From Chloroflexota bacterium (lineage in GTDB: Bacteria; Chloroflexota; Anaerolineae; Aggregatilineales; J027): a stretch of DNA of 64,000 nt. A program made the translations under genes and the position numbers. The stretch is taken from assembly GCA_013112715.1 (NCBI GenBank), contig JABFGB010000011.1:1-64000 (forward strand). Direction: 5' to 3'. This document shows positions 1-8,507 of the stretch, one piece after another (positions within the stretch are counted from its first letter, which is position 1; each line of letters starts with the position of its first letter). The notes beneath the pieces were generated by a model. The model saw nothing but the letters and a program-made list of their open reading frames with translations, had not been told where the DNA came from and ran no database searches.

Positions 1-2719
1 GGGCCATCAGTTGATTGCCGACATAGTGCAGATCAGTGACTGAGCCGCCGTGCCATTCCGCCACCGGACGCAGACCTAAATCGCGCTGACTGGCATCTAA
101 AATTTGGATGCCACATGATCCCTTAGCAACCGCCACCCAGTTCGCGTCATCCGAAGCAGCGGCGGCAATCGAACGGCCTGAAAGGGGGGAATGGGCGATA
201 ATTTCGACGGCGCGTGAATCGCGGGCATCTAACCACCATAGGCCGCCTTCATTGGTACTCACAACGATCTGGCCCAGTTGACCGGAAACGGCATAAATAT
301 CGGCGACTGCTCCGCCCATATTGGCAATGCGGCTGTGAATGAGGGTTTCGGGGGCCGTGATCGCCTCAGCAGGTGGAGCGACGACCAAGACCGTGCCGTC
401 TTGTGTGCCAACATACAACCATTCATTGGCGGCGGTCAAGGTGGTGGCCTGTATGCCAAGATTGACACTACGGATGGGGATGACAGGCAGGAGGGTGGTG
501 GGATCATAGGCTTGCAATTGACCCTGATAGCCCAGTACCCAGATGAAACGCGCATCACTAGCGACGGCAAGGCCCATCACAGCGGGATTTTCGGTGACGA
601 TTTGTCCCGACTCATCCAAGCGCAGGAGGTGATCGTGCAGGAGGTATGTATCATTGCCAAAAATCGTAGCACTACGCGAGGCGACACCGGGAGCAGAGGC
701 TATCAGATCGCCATTGGAATCCATACGAAACCATGCGTCACCAGAAATGCCAAGACTGCCATCGGTAAAAGTCAGTAGCTGGCGGCCCCCCTGAATCGAA
801 ACATAGATGCCTGTGATGGTCGGCTCTACCGACTTTTCATTGGCTAAGAGCAGTGAAAAACGCAGATGAAGCATCCCCTGTTGGGAATTGAGCAGCAGCC
901 AATCATCGCCGCGAATGAGTAGGCGTTCTACTTTGAAGGGGGTGGCGATAAACCGCTGTTCTCGCGGATGGGTGCGATCCGTCGTATCGAGAATCATCAA
1001 TCCATCATCGGTTGCGAGCATGACTTGGCTGAGGTGCGCGGCTAAATCATGATACTGCGTAGGTGCCTGATAGACCCCTGTTTGCTGTGGTTGTCCATTC
1101 TGGATGGTGAGGGTAGTCAATTGGTTGCTCCCACCAACAAGCACATCATGATCGGTCAGGGCGAGGGTTGAGCCTGTCACGGCGAGGCGGCCATCCTCGA
1201 CAAATTGGCGTTTGCCAAAGAGCCGCACCACGCGCACTGTATCCCCATCAAGGAAGACCCAACGTCCCCCGCCTGTCCATTTCACGGATTTCACCCCGCC
1301 TTTATGGAGGGATTGGGAGGTCAAATTGGTGAGACGGGACGGCTGATGATGGTCGAGGCCGAGCGCATAGAATTCGAGACCGGCGCGTCCGGTAGCAATT
1401 GCCAACAAATCACGGGAGGGGTCGAGGGCCATTTCGCCGGGTTGACCGGAGAGGGGTAAATCGCTGGTGATGGCGACCTGTTCAGGTGCGTTGGGGTCAA
1501 ATTGCAGCGTGACCAAGCGACCATCTCCCAATGTCAAATAAAGCACAGAGGGGTCATTGGGATGGGCAAGGGCATATTCCACCGGGCCGGAAAATGGCAG
1601 GGCGGCGCGAACATTTGGCGCAAAGGGCGCGGCAATATCCACCACTGCCAATCCACCTGCTCCTACCGATACCAAAATGAGGGTTGAATTGGGCACCGTG
1701 GTAATCGCAGTGGTCGGCGACCACAGGGCTGCAAAACTGATCGGTACGAGATCGGGCAAACGTGTGGCATCATAAATACGCAGACCGTTCGATTCACCAC
1801 TTAGGAGATATTGCCCACTAAAAGCGACGGCATAGCTAGGGTGGTCGGTTGAGCCAGCCAGATAGCGCGGGCCATTGGTTAAACTGGCATTGTCATAAAC
1901 TTTGAGGCCATCCTGCCCGTCGGCGATAAGGGTAAGGCCGTTTTGCCACACCATGTCTTGAATATCATGGAGTGGGGCATATTGACCCACTACGCCGGGA
2001 TTTTGAGGATTATTGGCATCTGTCACATTGAGGTGGTGACCGCTGGTGGAAAAGAGCCAATGGTCAAAAATGGCAAGGCCCTCAGGAGGCGCGGTGGTCG
2101 GAAGAGCGCTCAAGAACTGGGCGGGTTTTTTATCCTCCAACTCCAACAGGCGGATACCAGATGAACGATCCGCCAGTGCGACAGTCTTATCATCTACCAC
2201 GCCAGATTGCAGATTATCGCTGGGGGTACTGATCCATGTGTAGGTAGTCAGGTCGCCATTGGGTTGAATGGTATAGAGTTTTGCCCCGGCTTGGCGGGCG
2301 GTGACCAATAATAAGTCGTTAAGCAGCGTGAGCCTTTCCCCACCACCGGGAAGCACATAGTGGGTTTGACGAGCATCGGGGGCCAATATGACAAGGCTCT
2401 GTGTCGTCAAGGCATAGAGGGCCTGTGAGGTGCGGGCGAGATCGAGAATTGCCCCCTGCCCCAGTGTGTGCCGTTCGATGGGTTGATAGGCGTGGTCGCC
2501 AATCAAGGGGACACGCACAATGGCTTCCCCTTCGGCGATCAGGGCATCGGCCCCATCAAGGACAGCGGCGCGGATTGGCCCACCGAATTCGGCAATTTTT
2601 TCAATAGGGCTAACCGTCAATGCGGGGTGTTGGGGATAGCGGGCAGGGCGGGCAGGCAAAAATGGCCCATTTGAAAATAAAAAGGCAAACAGTGTGACCC
2701 GCAGTAATAAGTTTATCAT
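1..2719 (-). CDS. Secreted LVIVD/beta-propeller protein, C-terminus cut by window edge
   Basis: An open frame of about 906 codons starts at ATG 2719 and runs off the left edge without a stop. The first 25 or so residues form a hydrophobic, signal-peptide-like stretch (MINLLLRVTLFAFLF), so the product is probably exported. The rest is low in cysteine and built of repeated blade-like units. Several match LVIVD-type repeats, for example GLKVYDNASL, GLRIYDATRLPDL and GLAVVDIAAPFAP. This suggests one or more beta-propellers that bind a partner or act as a surface scaffold; no catalytic motif was recognised. It is divergent from the gene at 2828. The real C-terminus, including any anchor, lies outside the window. 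The family call is good; the role is unknown. Confidence 0.75.
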   Translation of the reverse strand, partial: MINLLLRVTLFAFLFSNGPFLPARPARYPQHPALTVSPIEKIAEFGGPIRAAVLDGADALIAEGEAIVRVPLIGDHAYQPIERHTLGQGAILDLARTSQALYALTTQSLVILAPDARQTHYVLPGGGERLTLLNDLLLVTARQAGAKLYTIQPNGDLTTYTWISTPSDNLQSGVVDDKTVALADRSSGIRLLELEDKKPAQFLSALPTTAPPEGLAIFDHWLFSTSGHHLNVTDANNPQNPGVVGQYAPLHDIQDMVWQNGLTLIADGQDGLKVYDNASLTNGPRYLAGSTDHPSYAVAFSGQYLLSGESNGLRIYDATRLPDLVPISFAALWSPTTAITTVPNSTLILVSVGAGGLAVVDIAAPFAPNVRAALPFSGPVEYALAHPNDPSVLYLTLGDGRLVTLQFDPNAPEQVAITSDLPLSGQPGEMALDPSRDLLAIATGRAGLEFYALGLDHHQPSRLTNLTSQSLHKGGVKSVKWTGGGRWVFLDGDTVRVVRLFGKRQFVEDGRLAVTGSTLALTDHDVLVGGSNQLTTLTIQNGQPQQTGVYQAPTQYHDLAAHLSQVMLATDDGLMILDTTDRTHPREQRFIATPFKVERLLIRGDDWLLLNSQQGMLHLRFSLLLANEKSVEPTITGIYVSIQGGRQLLTFTDGSLGISGDAWFRMDSNGDLIASAPGVASRSATIFGNDTYLLHDHLLRLDESGQIVTENPAVMGLAVASDARFIWVLGYQGQLQAYDPTTLLPVIPIRSVNLGIQATTLTAANEWLYVGTQDGTVLVVAPPAEAITAPETLIHSRIANMGGAVADIYAVSGQLGQIVVSTNEGGLWWLDARDSRAVEIIAHSPLSGRSIAAAASDDANWVAVAKGSCGIQILDASQRDLGLRPVAEWHGGSVTDLHYVGNQLMA

Positions 2720-2827
2720 GGGAGGTCGCTTTTACCCCGCGACTCTGTGTTTACCGTGAATGTACATGAGTAGTACACTTATGATACTAAAAGGGTTTTC
2801 TTTTTATGGCAAAAAGAGGATAACGGC

Positions 2828-3067
2828 GTGGCAAAATCCACTGTGGAGCAAGGCATCATCGTATTCCGAAAATGGGATGAACAGACGGGTTTGACTGAGA
2901 CGGTTAAGGAATTTGCGACTTTGGAAGATTTGTTTCGTCTATGCCTCGAGGCCCGCGACCCCTTACTGGTTGACCGCGTACAGATAAAAGGAACAGATGC
3001 CAGCGGCGAAACGCGCAAGCTGACATTGGTGTTCCAATCCATAACCATTTCCGAAGGAAAAGTCTAG
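2828..3067 (+). CDS. Small conserved-looking protein of unknown function (79 aa)
   Basis: This short frame starts at GTG 2828 behind a clear AGAGGA ribosome site at 2814-2820. It encodes a soluble, mixed-charge 79-residue protein with an early beta-strand-like segment (GIIVFRKW), a central helix (LEDLFRLCLEA) and a final strand (RKLTLVFQSITI). I do not recognise a family. It ends 11 bases before the MFS gene on the same strand, so it is probably the first gene of an operon with the transporter, the histidine kinase and the DUF4058 gene. The good ribosome site and tight spacing support it as real. A -10-like TATGAT lies at 2780-2785. Confidence 0.6.
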   Translation: MAKSTVEQGIIVFRKWDEQTGLTETVKEFATLEDLFRLCLEARDPLLVDRVQIKGTDASGETRKLTLVFQSITISEGKV

Positions 3068-3078
3068 GGATATAGCCA

Positions 3079-4467
3079 ATGATAAGGCAGCGAGCAGTCG
3101 TTAGTAGTGGCCCATCCGAACGCTCCATCTGGTTTTTAGTGCTGCTCAGTCTACCTGCATTAAGCTTGGCGCTGGCCTATGCCATTAACAAACCCGCCCT
3201 CTATCATTTTGTGCTCTCGGATTTAGTAGATCATGGCAAGTTGGATGAGGCTCGACTCAATACGGCACTTGGGCTGGTCGGTATCTTTGGCCTAAGCATT
3301 TCGGGCATTGCTCAACCCATTATCGGCATTTTGAGCGACCACACCCGCAGTCGCGTAGGTCGCCGTTATCCCTATATGCTGACGGGAGCGATTGGTCTGA
3401 TCGTGGCGTTCTCGGTGATGGTGAATGCTCCCAATATCTTTGTTTTGTTGGTCGGGGTGCTGCTGCTGCAATCTTTGTTGAGCATGATTCAAAGCCCGTT
3501 GAATGCCCTGCTGCCTGACCAAGTAGGGTCGCAGCAAATGGGCTTGGCGGCGGGATTTAAAACCGTTATGGAATTGGTGGGGATTGTGGTGGCAGGCGGT
3601 CTGACATGGGCCTTTTTGGGCAATCATCAAATGCCAAATGCGGCCATCTTGGTGATTAGTGGGCTGACAATTACCTCAGTAGTGGTCACGTTTTGGCGAG
3701 CGCCTGAACCGGCTGCACGGATGAAATCTAATCAGCCAATTACCGCTACACGACGCTTCATGCGGATGTACTATCCATCAGCAGACTGGTTGACTTCGCA
3801 GCGGGTGATTGTGGTCTTGAATTTACGCCGCCTTGCCCGTCAGACCTCGTTTTTATGGTGGCTGGTACATCGCTTTAGCTTTTTCATCTCGTTCAACATC
3901 CTCGGCAGTTTTGCGTTGACATATTTGGAAGATGTCATTGGCCTGAGCGAACAGGAAGCCCGCGAAACGCAGGGTCGAATTGTCATTATGATTGCGTTTG
4001 CGGTCATGTTGGTCACGATTCCAGCAGGGATGATTTCAGATCGGATTGGGCGGCGACGCATGTTGATGGTGGCCGGGATGATGGCCGCAATCAGTACCGT
4101 TACGATTACCCTCACCACCTCGCTTAATGTCGCCAGTTTTCTGTTGATGTTTACCGGGGTGGGGTCGGCGATCTTTTTCAGTGTAGGGTGGGCGTTGGTC
4201 ACCGCGATTGTGCCACAGCGCCAGACGGCCTTTTACCTAGGGATTACCAATATTGCGACCAGTATGGGGTCGTCGGTGGGCCTAAGCAGCGGGTTTATTG
4301 TGGATGAAGTCAATCGGCGGACGGATTCGACCAACGGGTACAATGTGATTTTGATTATCGCGGCAGGATGTTTCCTGTTAAGTGCCCTCGCCATTCAACA
4401 AATCCGGGAAAAGCGTCTGCCGAACTCGGCTCTGGCTGTAGAGATGACCCCAGCGGCCTCGGATTGA
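3079..4467 (+). CDS. MFS transporter, 12 membrane segments
   Basis: The 462-residue product is a polytopic inner-membrane protein with about twelve hydrophobic segments, the usual length for the major facilitator superfamily. Two copies of the MFS motif-A loop are visible, one in each half: GILSDHTRSRVGRR after segment 2 and GMISDRIGRRRMLM in the second half. The first, with its HTRSRVGRR form, resembles the sugar/GPH-like SLC45 type, but the substrate cannot be read from the sequence. It sits 11 bases after the small gene at 2828 and is followed closely by a histidine kinase. The start at ATG 3079 has AGGGA about nine bases upstream. The fold is confident; the substrate is unknown. Confidence 0.85.
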   Translation: MIRQRAVVSSGPSERSIWFLVLLSLPALSLALAYAINKPALYHFVLSDLVDHGKLDEARLNTALGLVGIFGLSISGIAQPIIGILSDHTRSRVGRRYPYMLTGAIGLIVAFSVMVNAPNIFVLLVGVLLLQSLLSMIQSPLNALLPDQVGSQQMGLAAGFKTVMELVGIVVAGGLTWAFLGNHQMPNAAILVISGLTITSVVVTFWRAPEPAARMKSNQPITATRRFMRMYYPSADWLTSQRVIVVLNLRRLARQTSFLWWLVHRFSFFISFNILGSFALTYLEDVIGLSEQEARETQGRIVIMIAFAVMLVTIPAGMISDRIGRRRMLMVAGMMAAISTVTITLTTSLNVASFLLMFTGVGSAIFFSVGWALVTAIVPQRQTAFYLGITNIATSMGSSVGLSSGFIVDEVNRRTDSTNGYNVILIIAAGCFLLSALAIQQIREKRLPNSALAVEMTPAASD

Positions 4468-4492
4468 GTGTATAGGAGTATTGGTTGGCACG

Positions 4493-6010
4493 ATGAATCG
4501 GTTGAATGTACGGTTGCTTGGCGCGTTTGGAGTGGTACTACTTTTTACATTGGCGATTATCTCCCTCGCATTGATTTTGGTGCTGCGGGCACGTCCAGCC
4601 AACACCGATGAGGAATACATCCAACTGGCGGCGACGACCATAGACATTCTTTCGACGGAGCAGCAACAACAGTTTTTGGATAATCAAGGCCCGTTGACTT
4701 TTCAGGAGGAGGTCGAACTCCAATTAGATTATTTGCAGAGCCAAGCCGACAATAATAACGTGCGGATTATGCTGTTGGCACAGAATAATCGGGTCATCTG
4801 GGACAGCAACGGCGATTACCCACGTGAATTCAGTGGTCTTTCGGCGCGAGAGGCCTTTGTGGAACGTTCGCAGGTGTTGGGGAGCACAACGGTACTTTAT
4901 AAAGGAGAATTTGACCATAAACGCCAAAAGTGGTTGTATGTTGAACAGCCGATTCGCCGCGAAGTAATCCTCCTTGATGTGGATAACGGTAAAATCGCTG
5001 TTGTGAATGCTCTGGTGGTTGCTACCCAGATGCCCAAACAATCGTTCCGGGCTGTCATTCGGGAATATCTTGGTAGCGGGATGTTCTTGGCATTTTTTCA
5101 GGCGGGCTGTATTGGGATGGTAGTGGCCCTACTATTTTCAGCCGGAATTGTGCGCTGGGTATCGCGTCCGTTGTTGGATGTGGCCCATGCTGCCGCCAAA
5201 GTTGCTGAAGGGAATTATGCCACCCGTGTGCCCGTACATGGCCCAGATGAAGTGCGCGAAGTGGCCCGCACATTTAACACCATGACCGAACGAGTTGAGA
5301 TCGGTCAAAAGGCCCAGCGTGATTTTCTGGCGAATGTCTCACATGATTTACGCACCCCGTTGACCAGTATTCAAGGGTTTGCCCAAGCGATTGCCGATGG
5401 GGTGGCGGATGATAATGCCCATGCCGCCAACATTATCTATCATGAAGCAGGGCGGATGACCCGGATGGTGAATGAACTGCTCGATTTGGCACGTATTCAG
5501 GCGGGGCGCATGGATATGATGCGGCAGGCGGTTGAAATTGATGAATTGCTTAAAACCGTTGGCGAAAGTATGACCATCCGAGCAAGGGAACGCGGCTTGC
5601 AATTAGATGTGCAAATTCCCGATTTACCCCGTATCGCCGGGGATGGGGATCGTTTGGCACAGGTATTTACCAATCTGGTGGATAACGCGATTAAACATAC
5701 ACCAGCCGGAGGGCGGGTGTGGTTGCGGGCCACTTTGGATAATCAGGGTGTATTGGTACGGGTGCAGGATACAGGTGAAGGTATCCCCCGTGAAGACCTG
5801 CCGCGCATTTTTGAACGCTTCTATCAGGTGGACAAGAGCCGCGCCAAAAATTCGGGGACGGGTTTGGGATTAGCCATCACCCGCGAAATTGTGCAGGCCC
5901 ATGCCGGACGGATTTGGGTCGAAAGTGAATATGGGCAGGGGGCACGCTTTAATGTGTGGCTGCCCCAACCAATTTGGGATGGACAAAAAACGGTGGTAGT
6001 ACGACGGTAA
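4493..6010 (+). CDS. Membrane sensor histidine kinase (HAMP-HisKA-HATPase)
   Basis: This is a classical two-component sensor of about 505 residues. A first membrane segment covers roughly residues 7-30, followed by an extracytoplasmic sensor region of about 165 residues and a second membrane segment near 195-220. A HAMP linker follows, then the H-box (FLANVSHDLRTPLTSI, phosphorylated His), the N-box (LVDNAIKHTP), the G1 box (VQDTGEGIP), the F-box (IFERFYQ) and the G2 box (GTGLGLAI). All catalytic motifs are intact. I chose ATG 4493 over the upstream TTG at 4481 because AGGAG at 4474-4478 is only two bases from the TTG, although 14 bases is long for the ATG. No response regulator is adjacent, so the kinase is an orphan here, in an operon with a transporter and a DUF4058 gene. 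Confidence 0.9.
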   Translation: MNRLNVRLLGAFGVVLLFTLAIISLALILVLRARPANTDEEYIQLAATTIDILSTEQQQQFLDNQGPLTFQEEVELQLDYLQSQADNNNVRIMLLAQNNRVIWDSNGDYPREFSGLSAREAFVERSQVLGSTTVLYKGEFDHKRQKWLYVEQPIRREVILLDVDNGKIAVVNALVVATQMPKQSFRAVIREYLGSGMFLAFFQAGCIGMVVALLFSAGIVRWVSRPLLDVAHAAAKVAEGNYATRVPVHGPDEVREVARTFNTMTERVEIGQKAQRDFLANVSHDLRTPLTSIQGFAQAIADGVADDNAHAANIIYHEAGRMTRMVNELLDLARIQAGRMDMMRQAVEIDELLKTVGESMTIRARERGLQLDVQIPDLPRIAGDGDRLAQVFTNLVDNAIKHTPAGGRVWLRATLDNQGVLVRVQDTGEGIPREDLPRIFERFYQVDKSRAKNSGTGLGLAITREIVQAHAGRIWVESEYGQGARFNVWLPQPIWDGQKTVVVRR

Positions 6011-6025
6011 TTTGAGGAGGTGGGT

Positions 6026-6904
6026 ATGGCAATCCACAGTGAGAAAAATCTATATCCCGGCATTAATCCACACCTGAACAGCTTTCTGCAAAGTGAGGCG
6101 GGGGGATGGGAAAGTTTTCATGCTGAATTGATTGTCCAGACCCGTATGACATTGGATGAACAGCTACCACTGGGCTACTTGGCGGTTGCCGAAAAATCGC
6201 TGCAAATTAGCGAAATCACGCTACCGGCATTGGGCAAGCCATCCAAGACACGCCCGGATGTCATGATTTATCAAAGTTCAACACGTCCCTCCTCGCCTGC
6301 ACAGCCAAGCGGAATGACTGCCTTGCCCACCGCGACCCTGCCCATTTTGGAGACATTGGAAGAAGAAGAATTTTTGACCAGCGTGGTGATCTATCAGGCG
6401 GGGGAAGGGAGTGCATTGGGGAGACCGATTACCCAAATTGAAATCCTATCACCTGCTAATAAACCCGGCGGTTCACACTATCCGCGCTATCGGCTGAAAC
6501 GTGTTGAAATCCTGCAAAGTGGATTGCGCTTGGTAGAGGTGGATTATTTGCATGAGAGCCGCCCCATCATTGCTAGTTTGCCGAGTTATCCACATCATGA
6601 AGAAAACGCCATGCCCTACATAATTATGGTGACTGACCCGCGCCCCTCATTTGAACAAGGGCAGGCGGCGATTTATGGCTTTGGGGTTGAAGACTTGATT
6701 CCCACTATTCCCATTCCATTGGCGGGAGCGGATGTGCAGGCGTTGGATTTTGGCGCGATTTACCATCGGGTGTATGCGAGCCTGCGTTTTTGTGCAGCAG
6801 TGGTAGATTATGAGCAACAGCCGATGCACTTTGAACGATATTCTGAGACTGACCGCGCCCGTATCCAGAATAAGATGCAGGCGATAAAAAATGAGGTCAA
6901 ATGA
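6026..6904 (+). CDS. DUF4058 family protein
   Basis: The 292-residue product has the hallmarks of the DUF4058 family, common in cyanobacteria and Chloroflexota. It has an N-terminal YPGINPHLNSF motif, then ESFHAELI, and a central EILSPANKPGG segment that recalls PD-(D/E)XK-like nuclease folds. The function of the family is not established. The start is ATG 6026, five bases after a strong GAGGAGG at 6014-6020; the GTG at 6020 overlaps that site and is unlikely to be used. It is the last gene of the rightward group. It ends three bases from the stop of the convergent DUF433 gene, leaving no room for a terminator between the two operons. Confidence 0.8.
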   Translation: MAIHSEKNLYPGINPHLNSFLQSEAGGWESFHAELIVQTRMTLDEQLPLGYLAVAEKSLQISEITLPALGKPSKTRPDVMIYQSSTRPSSPAQPSGMTALPTATLPILETLEEEEFLTSVVIYQAGEGSALGRPITQIEILSPANKPGGSHYPRYRLKRVEILQSGLRLVEVDYLHESRPIIASLPSYPHHEENAMPYIIMVTDPRPSFEQGQAAIYGFGVEDLIPTIPIPLAGADVQALDFGAIYHRVYASLRFCAAVVDYEQQPMHFERYSETDRARIQNKMQAIKNEVK

Positions 6905-6907
6905 TTG

Positions 6908-7213
6908 CTAATCCGATGAATTTTGTTTTGCTTCTAACTTAGCGGTAACTTTTGCCCGCCGACTCTCATATGCTTGCAACAAATCAGGGTCAACGGATTT
7001 GCTGGCCTCAATGTCACGGTCAATTTCATCATGGTGACTGTAATAGTGGGATAAGGTGGCATAGATTTGAGCAGGGGTGATATCCAATTCCTCGGCAACC
7101 TGTTCGACTGACCACCCACCGAGTAGATGATAACCTACAATGTCTTGCACACGGATGCGGGTTCCGGCAATGCGTGGTTTGCCTCCCAGAACATCAGGGG
7201 TGCTTTCAATCAT
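6908..7213 (-). CDS. DUF433 (VapB-like antitoxin fold) protein
   Basis: The product is 101 residues. It opens with the DUF433 signature GGKPRIAGTRIRVQDI, followed by the winged-helix-like segment WSVEQVAEELDITPAQI and ATLSHYYSHHDEID. DUF433 proteins often act as the antitoxin or DNA-binding partner of PIN-like (DUF5615) toxins, but no such toxin lies nearby. The longer upstream extension of this frame is only the shadow of the preceding gene. ATG 7213 overlaps the end of that gene by eight bases, the usual pattern of translational coupling. It is the last gene of the six-gene operon holding the E1-, E2- and JAB-like genes. It may regulate that operon; this is inference. Confidence 0.82.
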   Translation of the reverse strand: MIESTPDVLGGKPRIAGTRIRVQDIVGYHLLGGWSVEQVAEELDITPAQIYATLSHYYSHHDEIDRDIEASKSVDPDLLQAYESRRAKVTAKLEAKQNSSD

Positions 7214-7568
7214 GCTGTGGCTCCGCATACCATGCACGGCGCTTACGCAGTGAGATACCCGCATCACTGGGTTCATTGGATTGACGGCTGCGCACCCGAC
7301 CCCGCACGTCAATATGGATTTGACCACTCTGACGCAGCCGCGCAAATTCTTCCGGTGTGATGTCCGGCGCAGGCTCACCACCGAGGCGTTCCAGACGGGC
7401 ACGTGCTTCCTCTGCAGTTTCCTCATGATGACCATTGGCGGCAGCGGCTGGTGGTGGAGGTGCAGGCGGCATTGGCTGCTCGGCCACCTCAGGCGGTGCT
7501 GGATTGATCGCCTGCACTTCGTCGGGGGGGAGTTCAGAAATGGGTGGTTGATTGGGTTGGTCGGTCAT
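7206..7568 (-). CDS. Pro-rich acidic hypothetical protein of the E1/E2/JAB operon
   Basis: This 120-residue protein has a disordered-looking N-terminal half rich in Pro, Glu and Ala, with a run of prolines near residues 34-40. A helical segment (ETAEEARARLERLGG) follows, then a short ITPEEFARLRQSGQI segment and a basic tail. It does not look like a beta-grasp modifier and has no C-terminal Gly-Gly, so I cannot call it the missing ubiquitin-like protein. It starts three bases after the stop of the E1-like gene and overlaps the DUF433 gene by eight bases, so it is surely co-translated with them. It could be an adaptor or a substrate; the function is unknown. Confidence 0.65.
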   Translation of the reverse strand: MTDQPNQPPISELPPDEVQAINPAPPEVAEQPMPPAPPPPAAAANGHHEETAEEARARLERLGGEPAPDITPEEFARLRQSGQIHIDVRGRVRSRQSNEPSDAGISLRKRRAWYAEPQHD

Positions 7569-7571
7569 AGG

Positions 7572-8507
7572 TTACTGCTCATCAATTCCATCAAGGGATA
7601 GTTTGTTGTTGGTTTTGCGGACATCTACACGGACGGGTTCACCGAGCAACTGGTCAAGCGAGATTTCCTCGGTGGCGGCCTTTTCCATATGATAGGAACC
7701 GCAGACAAGGCATTTGGGGTTACGTGGAATATTGACCCACTCAGCGGAAAAGGGCGGGGTGATATGCCCCTCCCGAATTTCCAGCGGTTGATTGGCTAAC
7801 AAAACGGTATTCGCCGGAAAATGGCGTTCGGCGGGTGTGCCCTCTAGCAAAATATTGAGGGCGATGTTGGCCTGCGTATTGGCGACCCGCACCACATCCA
7901 ACCAGAGACCGGGTTCGGCATCAATCGCGCCATCAGGACGACGCTGTCCATAGTCCAAATCAGCATCCGAGCCATCCGGGGCAGGGGTGACATACCCTTC
8001 GCGCAGTTCAGCGGCCCAACACGCATAACATGGGCCGTCACCGGGGTAGATTGCCACCACATCACCGCCTTCGCCGCGTTCATAGACCCCGGCGTACACA
8101 GCCACCAGATGCCGTTTAAGGCAGGATTCGTTCAGGCTGAATTTCGCGCCCTCGCCATCCACGCCCACGACTAGAATATCCATTTGATCGAGCAAATGTA
8201 GGTGGCTCTCAATGCGATCTTGTAGGGTAAACACCTCGGCTTGCGGGTTGCGCTGCAAAATCAAATCGCGCACGGCTTCGACTTTGGGTTTGCCGATATA
8301 ACGACCATCGGCGACATGGCGCACAATATTTTGGGGATCCAACACATCGTCATCCACCAAAATAAACCGTTGCACACCCGACATGGCTAGGGCCAGCGCG
8401 ACGTATCCACCCCCTGAACCCACCCCGACAATCCCGACGGTTTTGCGGGCGAGCAGGCTCATGGCATCATGCCCTAGCAGCCGTTCAACGCGATTCCAAT
8501 CGGTCAT
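7572..8507 (-). CDS. E1-like (ThiF/MoeB family) adenylating enzyme
   Basis: The 311-residue protein has the E1/ThiF Rossmann fold. It shows GIVGVGSGGG (nucleotide loop, residues 25-34), an acidic VDDDVLDPQNIVRH segment at 51-64 with the conserved Asn and Arg, and GKPK at 72-75. The core VDGEGAKFSLNESC follows, then two zinc-type Cys pairs at 160/163 and 266/269. E1 enzymes adenylate the C-terminus of a ubiquitin-like or sulfur-carrier protein. Only five cysteines exist: four are likely zinc ligands and the fifth (129) sits in the fold core, so a separate thioester cysteine is not evident. ATG 8507 overlaps the preceding TGA as ATGA, and the upstream in-frame ATG at 8522 is less likely. Family confidence is high; the partner protein is unknown. 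Confidence 0.9.
   Translation of the reverse strand: MTDWNRVERLLGHDAMSLLARKTVGIVGVGSGGGYVALALAMSGVQRFILVDDDVLDPQNIVRHVADGRYIGKPKVEAVRDLILQRNPQAEVFTLQDRIESHLHLLDQMDILVVGVDGEGAKFSLNESCLKRHLVAVYAGVYERGEGGDVVAIYPGDGPCYACWAAELREGYVTPAPDGSDADLDYGQRRPDGAIDAEPGLWLDVVRVANTQANIALNILLEGTPAERHFPANTVLLANQPLEIREGHITPPFSAEWVNIPRNPKCLVCGSYHMEKAATEEISLDQLLGEPVRVDVRKTNNKLSLDGIDEQ

Noticed and set aside
278..2674. Several plus-strand open frames opposite the left-edge gene
   Set aside because: They lie antisense to one continuous 906-codon minus-strand frame with clear beta-propeller repeats.
2761..2777. TGTAC...GTACA inverted repeat upstream of the small gene
   Set aside because: The arms are only five bases and it has no second copy, so chance is likely.
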